Assembly: GCF_023065955.2 (NCBI RefSeq)
Contig: NW_026622974.1
Span: 31,031,718 to 31,095,717 of the forward strand
Source of the DNA: Ursus arctos
Lineage: Eukaryota; Chordata; Mammalia; Carnivora; Ursidae
Direction of reading: 5' to 3'
DNA: 64,000 nucleotides
The position numbers and the translations under genes were made by a program. Numbering within the stretch: the first letter of the stretch is position 1; every line of letters starts with the position of its first letter. The notes beneath the pieces are model-generated. The model saw only the letters and a list, made by a program, of their open reading frames with translations. It was not told where the DNA came from and made no database searches. This document shows positions 55,266 through 64,000 of this stretch, piece after piece.

Positions 55266-55369
55266 AATATGCATGCATCCTGGAAGTAATTACCCAAATA
55301 GTTCTGACCTAATTATGCTTAAAACACAAAGAGAGTAATTACCAACTTTTAGTCTAATAGATACTGCTA

Positions 55370-55456
55370 ATCGGATTCTACCCTGACCCTATAGTTTCAC
55401 ACTTGAAGCCAACTAACTTCTCTGAGTCTCGGTTTATTCTAATAAGAAAATGGCTG
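55370..55456 (+). repeat. MIR core fragment
   Basis: acttctctgagtctcggttt attctaataagaaaatgg is the MIR core in sense. The adjoining SINE at 55457 seems to have landed in it. Confidence 0.55.
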
Positions 55457-55665
55457 TTGGGAGCCTGGATGGCTCAGTAGGTTAAGCATCTGCCTTCGGC
55501 TCAGGTCATGATCCCAGGGTCACGGGATCAAGTGCCACACTGGGCTCCTTGCTCAGCAGGGAGCCTGCTTCTCCCTCTGCCCGCTGCCCCCCCCCCACCC
55601 TCTGCTCTCTTGCTCTTTCTCTTTCTCTCTCTCTGACAAACAAATGAATAAAATCTTTAAAAAAA
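55457..55665 (+). mobile_element. CAN SINE
   Basis: ttgggagcctggatggctca for a mutated head, cggctcaggtcatgatccca, a 12-C run near 55590, CT tract and aataaaatctttaaaaaaaa tail. No convincing duplication. Confidence 0.92.
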
Positions 55666-55689
55666 ATAATCAAAATAAAATAGGAAACA

Positions 55690-56236
55690 AGAGAGTATTA
55701 ATCAAGAAGGGAGTGCTTTGTTCAAAGAATGTTCTGTACCTGCAGAAGATGGCTCCTCAGAGTAGGAAATGACTTAGGAACAACACACAGGATGATTAGC
55801 AAAGATACCATTACAGAAGCCAGGCAAGTCAACTCCCATATGTAGTGCTAATCTTGGGTTAGGAAGAAGCAAAAGGGGGGGTCTGCCTGTAGATGGAAAC
55901 AATGAGCATGGGAACTTGAATTAGAAAGACATAGTAGTGCCAGCTATTCCCATATGGTGAGACCCAAAAGGAATAGAGACAACTGGGACAGAGATGACTA
56001 AATCTAAGAATCCATCTCATGACATGGCCTCACTCTCTAAACTAAAACTATGCAGGTGTATCAACCTTTATGTGATGCTGAAAGAGTAGGATAATGAGGA
56101 AAACCTTTTCTAACAACTATCAAAACGTGATAAAAATGATGTGCCAAAAAATGTGGACATATACTCATGGATGGGAAGTGTGAAGTTGCAGTTATTTCCA
56201 AACTATTGTTTAAACTATATACAACACCCTAAAATC
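55690..56236. other. Unique DNA, no feature seen
   Basis: Nothing recognised. Confidence 0.4.
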
Positions 56237-56250
56237 TCAATAAAACTCTT

Positions 56251-56445
56251 TTTTTAAAGATTTTATTTATTTTATTTGACAGAGATAGAGACAGGCAGCG
56301 AGAGAGGGAACACAAGCAGGGGGAGTGGGAGAGGAAGAAGCAGCCTCCCAGCGGAGGAGCCTGATGTGGGGCTCGATCCCAGAACGCCGGGATCACACCC
56401 TGAGCCGAAGGCAGACACTTAACCGCGGTGCCACCCAGGCGGCCC
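56251..56445 (-). mobile_element. CAN SINE
   Basis: Antisense from aagattttatttattttatt to ccacccaggcggccc. Duplication tcaataaaactctt (56237-56250) and tcaataaaactttt (56446-56459), one mismatch in 14. Confidence 0.95.
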
Positions 56446-56459
56446 TCAATAAAACTTTT

Positions 56460-57599
56460 AAACAAAAATTGATGTGCTGATTTTAAAATAAAAGGAATGT
56501 AAGAATAGCCAAGACAATTTTGAGGAATAAAAAGAGGGAGATAGATATGTTTTACCAGAAGACAAAACATGCTACATAGCTATAGTACTTAAAGCATAAT
56601 AATAATAATAATAATAAATTATATATACAGATACAATTAAATATAATGAATATATATTCAATGAAATACATGTACATAGAAATATATTGGTGCAATGGAT
56701 AAGGGTGTTCACGTAAACATGGGAATTTGTTATCTAATAAAAATAGCATTTCAAAGAAATGAGGAAATTATTGCCTCCTTAATACCCACCATAGGAAGCA
56801 TTTTCTATTAATTTGACCTTCTATGGACTTCTCTCCATGGAATAGGGAGTCAATGTAGGGTTTCTGAGAGTTGTTAAACATATCTTCTCAAATTATACAC
56901 TTAGGAATTAGGAAAATAATGGCAGAAGAACTTACTGATTCACTGACCATACTGTAACATAGACTTTGCCCAAATTCATTTATGCCTAATCACACAGCCC
57001 TTATAAACTCCCACTCTGGTGGACAAGTGGTGGGTGTCTGGATCCCAGAAATAAGTGTTATCTCAGATCGAGAGTCCAATAAACAATACCCTATTGGTAT
57101 TTCCTTTTCCTCATTATAATGCTATCCTGGAAGATGGCCACAAGTATATCTGGGCAAGATTCAAAGGAAGATTTTAACAGAGTTCCTCCTTCCTGTATCT
57201 TCCTTTATGAAAGGTGCAGTGAGTCTGTTATTGACTAAGGCCTGGAAAAGAATGAGGGGTCATGACTCTAACTCAATCGAGCTCTATATGCCAAAACTAG
57301 ATTTTTGTTTTGTTTTGTTTTTTCAGTTATAAAGATCAGGTAGGATCTTTGAAGGGAGTCTATTCATTTTAGCTCTAATGTCCCCATGAATAACAGCCCT
57401 CTGCTAATGATGCCTTGTGGTCAAAACCTTTTGATGATCTCTTTGGCCCTGCTGCTGTCATCTTTTCTTGAGTGGTTAAGTGCTGTCATTTGGCATCAGA
57501 TAATCTGATGTCTCATTATTTCCACCAAATCAGAGAGCCCATTTCAATGGTAACATCCCCCATCTATTTCTTTTCAAATATTACGGTGCTTATCTCACC
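56460..57599. other. Unique AT-rich DNA with a short TAA repeat
   Basis: (TAA)n at about 56598-56617. The remainder was not recognised. Confidence 0.45.
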
Positions 57600-57905
57600 A
57601 ATGTGCATTTAATATTTGAAAAATGTACTAATATGGTACTTGTTACCCTACTTTTCCTGGCCCACTTCTTTCTTTTTAGATAGCACTTATCACCTTATGT
57701 CATATTATGCATTTACTGATTTGTCATGTTTGTTTATTATTTATAGTATGTCTCTCCTTCCCTCCATCACCACTAGAATGTAAGAAAGCATAGAGCTTTG
57801 TTTTGCCCACTGGTAAATCCCAAGTGTTGGAATATTTTCTGGCTCATGGTTGCATTCCCTAGATATAAATTAATGGATAAAAGAACAGAATGAATATGTG
57901 GAAGC
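57600..57905 (+). mobile_element. L2 LINE, 3' end
   Basis: tagcacttatcaccttatgt, tagaatgtaagaaagcatag and gctttgttttgcccactggt match the L2 3' end ('agcacttatcac... actagaatgtaagctccatgagggc... ttgtctgttttgttcactg'). Ends near ggataaaagaacagaatgaa. Confidence 0.8.
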
Positions 57906-58189
57906 TATGAGAAGGTTTTCTGAGCCCTCTCAATAAACACGGTTAGAGAGTGGGTGACTGAGTTTCACATGATAATTCTACTCTATCAATCCTGTCTCCC
58001 TAAAGCTTTGAGTACCTTCCAAGGAATCTCTGGTATTATATAGCTTTGCCAAGTTTAAGTATACCATTATAGTCTCTAAGTTTCAATTTTAGGCAAAATG
58101 AATTTATTCTCTTCCACCTGTTCTATACACTAAATTCAGAATCTCTCTGTGATATATCAGCTGTATAATATCAGATGTACATATCGGAT
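57906..58189. other. Unique DNA, no feature seen
   Basis: Nothing recognised. Confidence 0.4.
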
Positions 58190-58540
58190 ATATAAAGGAT
58201 CAGTCTTGTCCAAAGAATGATTTAGCACTTGATTGGCTCCTGACTTCTATACATATTGTCAAACATCATTTGTAGGAGAAAAAAGTGCTGTCCACGTAAG
58301 TGCTGCACTGGCAGAGGACAACCAGAAGCTCCGCACCTGCTCCCTCCTGACTTCCGCCCAAAGGCTCTTTTTGTTGATTCCCTTTGCTGATTTTAATTTG
58401 TATGCTTTCAATAAACTGTAACTGTGAGTATAATAGCTTTTCTGAATTCTGTGATTCGTTTTAGTGAATTACTGAACCTGAGGATAGTCTTGAGGACCAC
58501 CTGAATTGCACGATGCTAAATGTAGCGTTATGAATAAAGT
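58190..58540 (+). mobile_element. Diverged retroviral LTR, 3' part (tentative)
   Basis: gctttcaataaactgtaact with a polyadenylation signal, then gagtataatagcttttctga attctgtgat and gaacctgaggatagtcttga gg resembles the R-U5 end of an old LTR that I remember but cannot name. No partner LTR was seen. Confidence 0.5.
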
Positions 58541-60844
58541 CAGACTAATCTCTCCTTGACTTAGAACAATTAGAATTCACCCCATACATATCCTGCAGGT
58601 TTGTGTTCATAGAACTTAGCAAAATCTTTCATTTAACTTCCAGCAAAGAAGAGAAAATTATGAAAATGTGACTAGTTTAATAAATTGAAGAAATGATCTA
58701 AAATTGTTAAATTGAGATAATGAAAGGCTAATGGTAAGGCCTTTCTTGATTCCTCCTCCCCCAGCTCCTTTCCAATGGTGGTTCACAGAAGTAGATGAGA
58801 AAAGAAAAATAAGGACTGTAACAATGAGTAAACCTCAAGGAAGAAGTTCTAGAAAATAGTCTAGCTAAGTGTGCTTGTTAAAAAGAAATATATTCCATAT
58901 TTATCTAAATAAAAGAATTGTTCCACTCCACTTGTCATTTATCAGATCTCATTAAAAGTATTATGTTGAGATTATATTTTGATATTATAATAGAAAACTG
59001 CTTTTAGTGTCATAAATAAAATGGCAAGTTTCATTAAATAAAGTATTTGAAAAAAGGTTCATGGAACCGGACGTGTTCCATTTACTGGGAAAATAATAAT
59101 AAAACATGGTTATTTAATGAAACATAGACCATCATTTTCGAGAAGATTTGGATCACTTCCTCCTGATTAATAGGAAGATAACTGTAAACTTAGGCAAGAA
59201 GAATTAAAATTAATCACAAGAAATTGGATGGGGTAACTATACATAAAATCTCATCTACTATGTTATCCAGGCTTGTTCTAGGTAGGTAACATTCCCTTGT
59301 GATTTAGTCCACAGCAACCAGTGGCCTCAGGGCATCCATCCCCTCAGCTGCAGCCAGAAAAGCAGACTTCAAGATACATTTGTAAACATGTATGTAGAGA
59401 ATACTGGTAGTGTTTCTGGAGAGAAATTATTACTGGCATGCTCCTACGATCCTTCTTGACAGCTTAATATTTTTGCCAATAACTTGGCTAAAGGTGTCTC
59501 CATGTTATCCTGTAACTACTGACATTCTTATCTATCTTCTCTTAAGTGGTTCTAATATCTGGAAGGCTGGAAATCTGTCTCATCAGATTTTGCATCCTTC
59601 CCACCTAACACAGGATCTTACTGTACATTTTAGATGCTCAGTACACGTTTAATATCAAACAACCATGATAGAATTTAGTAATAGTTTAGGGAAGGAATGT
59701 TTCAAAAGATAAATTTTAGGAGAATAAAATTAAGTTTCTACATATGGTTCCAAAGGTCAAAATTCACGACTGCATAATGGAGCCCATGGTTTGGCAAACT
59801 GCGTGCATTAAGTGACGGCCAAAGGGGTTTTAGATGACAGCACAAGCTTACAATTGTCAAGAGTATAAATGCCATTGTCCAAAACTAACAGTAATTGGAA
59901 TATAATACCTAGGATGAAAGTATTTCTAATTGTTGAGTGCCAGTGATGGCACAAAAAGGAATTCAGGATTCATTTTGGTATGCCAGTCTCTCAAGTTGCA
60001 AAATAATGTAATTGTTGAGATAAGAAAGCACAGGAAGCAAGGGACTGCTAAATAGGGGAAATGTGTAGAGGAGTTGAAGGATTTGGGCTGGTTATTTTTA
60101 GAGAAGGTATATGCATGGGGACACAGTGATAGTAACTATTTGGAGTTGCTGTGTGGCAAAGGGATGGAAAATTTTTCTATGCGGCCTTTTAGGACAACAA
60201 TAGGATTATCGGTAGAGCTATATATACATATATCTTTTTTTTCTTCTACTTCTTCCCCAATCAATAGAAATACTTGTCACACTGGTCAGATGTATCAGAA
60301 GAGAGATTGAGTGTAATTCCCTACCAATGGAATTGTCACGTCTAAACAGAAGATCCACATCGACTTAGTAGCAAAAATATCGGCATTCAAGAGGGATAAG
60401 CCAAATGACCTCTAAAATTGCTTCAAAGCTTCTTGAAATCCCATGATTCTATATGGTTTTCATCAGTCAAGTGTTTAACCTTGGAACAATAGCTAAATGA
60501 ATAAATAATAAAATACATAGAACTTGGTTCCTGTGTCTCTGTGTCTTGGCAGCGTTTTCTGTGTTCTCTCACAAAGCTCTTAGCATGCCAGACATGTATC
60601 CGTGAGGCCATTTTTAACCCAAATGACTAAGTATAAGTCTTTGGAGAGAAACTGCCACAAAGTGTTGTGATATTTCTGGCTGAGTGGTTCATGATAAAGG
60701 AGGAAAGAATACTTTCTTAAAATCTATTTCCCTTTCTCTTTCTGAAAACAACTCTCCATGCAATAAATATCAGGCAAGGTCAATACCAAAAGGCAGGTAT
60801 TTTGAAGGAGAAACCCTTTATTTAAAGTAGAATTCACTCCCCAA
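58541..60844. other. Mostly unique DNA, weak L2-like patch
   Basis: At 59420-59660, ggctggaaatctgtctcatc and acacaggatcttactgtaca ... gatgctcagtacacg weakly resemble an L2/MIR 3' end. Nothing else recognised. A frame of 80 codons lies over the weak patch. Confidence 0.4.
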
Positions 60845-60975
60845 ACACTGACTAGGCACCTACTACGTGCCAGGCGCTGTGATAGACGGGTAGTGACCCA
60901 TGACAGAAGCCCATCTTCAAGGAGCTCGTCCTCCAGGGGGAGGGGGCAGACCTATAATAAAACAGCTGTCAAAAT
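60845..60975 (-). repeat. L2 3'-end fragment
   Basis: gactaggcacctactacgtg ccaggcgctgtgatag and gacagaagcccatcttcaag gagctcgtcc are the antisense L2 3' end. The best-preserved of the L2 tails here. Confidence 0.82.
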
Positions 60976-63900
60976 AAGCGCACAGCACTAAAATGAACAT
61001 ATACGCAGGGGGCATAAAGGCAATGGCCAGAGCGATTAAGCTACCTTGAAGAAGTCACGGGAAGTGTGTGTGGAACAGACAGGTTTGGGGACAGAAGTGG
61101 TGTGCTTGGCGGGGACTGGATAATAATACCAGATACATGATTTTGGATTTCTTAGAAACATTTCTCACAGTGGCACACCAGGTCCTCACGGCTTTCATGT
61201 GTGCAGCGTGACAAGAGGGAGCTCACGAATCCTGAGTGCTGTATTTGAGTAACAGCTCTGAGGATCCGGCGGTACAGAAGCCTCTTGAACACTCCTGAAT
61301 CAATGTGTTCTAACTTAGCTGCCCAAAGAACCTTAAAAAATGGAGTGCCCTTTAACAACTGTTAAAAATATCCACGGAAAACCATTCTTTTCTCCCACAC
61401 AAAACAGGGAGCCTAGGGTTTACAATAGGGCTTAAGTTGGGACACAATATGAACCCATTTTTTACTCAGCAAAAAGTCATCCCGATTGCTTAGTGGAGGA
61501 TGGACATGAGGGGAGGCTAAGAGACCCCTGGAGAGCAATGCGGGTGGGAAAGCCCCAGCCTGGACGGCCAGCTTCTTTTCCCCAGCAATTAAGGCTTTTA
61601 TTTCTGGATGTCAGGCACCACCTTCAAAGCACGTCATACATCTCAGCCCTTAATACACATCTTCTGTTTTGTTTCTGGGTTTTTTTTTTTCTTTTTCCTT
61701 TTTTTGAGGCTTTGGAAAATGGTCTTTTGAAAATAACCCTTATCAGCCATATCAGTTTTAGATGCACATCTTTAATGGGTCCATGTGTTTTCTGTTAAAA
61801 TTACTCCTGAGTATATATGTGTTTTTATATTCTCTCTCGTTTGCGTATTTTGGGTCAGGTGACCACCCAAAGACATGGCCACTTTTGGCAGATGTGGTTC
61901 ACCTGCAAGACAGGAAGAACCAAACAATGCCCCAGAGGCAGTAAGTTCCTTAGGTGAAGGTCACTTTTTGGACCCTGATCCCAGGCACCTCATTATCGTT
62001 CCTTGTTTTGAAGCATCTCTGGGTCCTGCTGCCTCACTGGGACTTGATTTCCATTCCCTGCGCTTGACCTTTGATCTGACTGGCTCTGCATTTTTGCAGG
62101 GACAATCCTTTCCCTGTTGCTGTCTGGTTTATTTCACTTGTATTTTCCTCTTTGGTACAGCCCACTGAAACATTCGGTATGTTCCTAGCCCACAGCACTG
62201 ACTTCTGCCAGGCCAACTGAGGCTTGTGTCCCTCAGCTGGGAAAGACAGAGCAAATACCCAAAGGATATCTCTAATATTTGAATAAGAAAGAGAAATCAT
62301 CCCCAGTAATAACTAGAGGTAGGCATTTTTCCAATAGAAATATGAACTTTTTAGAAATATAATTGGTTGACCAATATGTCTTTTGCTTATTTTTTTGGAA
62401 CCTATTTTCCAAGGAAATTAGTCTTTGTCCAGATTTAGTCAAAGCTCTCAGACAAATATTAAAGCTTGTGAAAACAGACATGATGGCAATGCCTTAGAAT
62501 ATGATGTCACCGGTGAGAAAGGAAAAAACAAAAATGAACTAACAAACTAAAACCAAACTAAAAAAACAAGCAACTCCTGACATCTGAGAACTTGTCTGGT
62601 ATTCACAACTAGTCCATATGGTTCTCATGTTGGGTATAAACAACAGAACAGAATACCAACCTCAGACTCTGAGATCGTCTCCAAGTGAGACAAAACCAGT
62701 ATCTGTTTCAGTCTCTGCTACCAGCAAAATATAGAATCTCTGTCTTTTCCAGCTACTGTGAGTGACAGGTGCTTCCCCACCAGTACAGCATTGTCACTTA
62801 CTATACGTAAGATTTATTGAGATACCTAATCATAGAATCACCCCAGGTTCCGGACAGCATGCAATCCAGAAAGACGTTCTGCTTCTTTAGACTCCCCCCC
62901 AGATTACTACCTTCAAAACCCAAACCTATAATATCTCCTTTCTAACCTCTCACTGAAGGACTCCACAAGAGGCCCTGTGGGTGTGGGTAAGGATGGTCAC
63001 GTAATTGTGTGGGACCAAGTCGCCAAGTGGAGTGGTTAGTACTTCTCTATCTTCTCTACATGTAGTCTTTACTCAAAGTTGTCGCCAATTAGCAAGCCAG
63101 TAACAGTCTTCTGCTATTTTTTATTAATTACATTTCTTAAGTGTTCTGAGAACATAACAGAAAACTCAACTGACAGATTTGGACAAATCTTGACATTGAT
63201 TATAAGTTGTGTGCCTGAGATTTCTCTTTAACAAGTCTCTTAAAGAGCTGAATGCTAATCTTTTCAGCCAACTTGCTTTATGTTACATTGTTATCAATCA
63301 ATCATGTTGTAATTGACTTTTGCTTTTATAACAATTCTAATACTTATATGACTTTAAGGATGATTGAACCCACTTTTTGTTCTAGCTTCCTCACTGAATA
63401 CCAGATAACCCAGAAAGACTGTAAGTCATAATTTTAAGAAACTTAAAGTAAGAATTTCTCTAAACTAAAACATTAAAATTGACAAAATTTTAAATCATAA
63501 GCACTTGAATTGTCTTAAATATACCATATTAATAAATCAAAAATTTAAAAACTTAAATGCCTTTAATGAGTCATCCATATACAATAAACATAGATTCCTA
63601 ATATATCAGCATCTGCCTCTGATAGATATTATCCTCAAAAGCTAATACTAGTCAACAAAGGCTCTGAAGCCATTTGAAGATTGAACAGTTCGATGTCCTT
63701 GTTAAAATTAAAAACTCATTTCTTAGAAACTGCTACCTCTTTTTCATTTGCAGATAATTTTTCCAAGGGCCTTTTATAAGCAAGGAGAAACAAATCACTT
63801 TTTCATTATTTCAGACAAAATAAATCTCTAATTACAAAATAAGACACGTATAATTAGATAACTAAAAAATATGATAGTTTGGGTAGAATTGATGTTTAAT

Positions 63901-64000
63901 AAAAACCTTTAAGACCTATTGGTTTATACCATAACTATGAGTAAGTAGTAAATCTGTAGGGATGCTGAGTTCGATAAATTAGGGATTGAAAGTCTAACCA
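60976..64000. other. 3.0 kb unique DNA, no feature seen
   Basis: No recognised repeat and no frame over about 101 codons (61493-61798). GC content is slightly higher at 61480-62250 than elsewhere, without a CpG cluster. The right end (63100-64000) is AT-rich. Confidence 0.4.

Noticed and set aside
61480..62250. Slightly GC-richer block as a candidate conserved element or exon
   Set aside because: No splice-bounded frame and no recognised domain; conservation cannot be judged from a single sequence.

Overview
This window looks like nuclear DNA from a carnivoran mammal, most likely a bear or the giant panda. The main evidence is about two dozen tRNA-Lys-derived CAN SINEs (SINEC). Several belong to a subtype I associate with ursids, with a head reading 'agggcgtgatcc' then 'gttatgggatcgag' and a body ending in a CT-rich tract and AAATAAATAAATAAAATCTTT-type tail. 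The rest of the repeat content (MIR, L2, MLT1/MLT2-type LTRs, old and younger LINE-1) is ordinary for a placental mammal. I found no exon, CpG-island promoter, functional RNA gene or intact protein-coding gene. Every longer open frame is either inside a recognisable repeat or short enough to be chance. The window is best read as intergenic or deep-intronic sequence.

Layout. Positions 1-3230 are unique AT-rich DNA with a short 5'-truncated L1 insertion and several MIR/L2 fossils. From about 3285 to 12640 there is one nest: an old antisense LINE-1 broken open by a SINE, a twin-primed (5'-inverted) L1 with a perfect 16-bp target duplication, an ERVL-type LTR holding its own SINE, and a 5.5-kb endogenous retrovirus with both LTRs, itself hit by two SINEs. 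Positions 12640-32070 are mostly unique DNA with an antisense L2 reverse-transcriptase fossil (13790-14230), a processed pseudogene of PTGES3 (p23 co-chaperone; about 18600-19330, minus strand), ten or so SINEs, MIRs, and LTRs of MLT1 and related types. Positions 32072-36815 are a rearranged L1 complex: a 5' UTR with about 70-bp GC-rich tandem units, an ORF2 fragment, then a second copy with an inverted 5' part and a normal 3' end. Positions 36830-64000 are again mainly unique AT-rich DNA with L2, MIR, SINEs, an L1 inserted inside an older L1 (54600-55265) and a few simple repeats, including an alternating purine-pyrimidine tract near 49500-49607.

No genes work together here. The information in the window is a history of retrotransposition. 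Insertion order can be read from nesting and from target-site duplications: oldest are L2, MIR and the old L1; then MLT-type LTRs and the retrovirus; then older SINEC copies; and youngest are the ursid-type SINEs with perfect duplications (for example 24041-24245 and 45626-45825). I saw no convincing previously undescribed biological system. The most unusual structures are the nested locus, the L1 rearrangement at 32-37 kb, and close inverted SINE pairs that could fold if transcribed. Repeat family names come from memory of consensus sequences, and boundaries not fixed by a target duplication are approximate.
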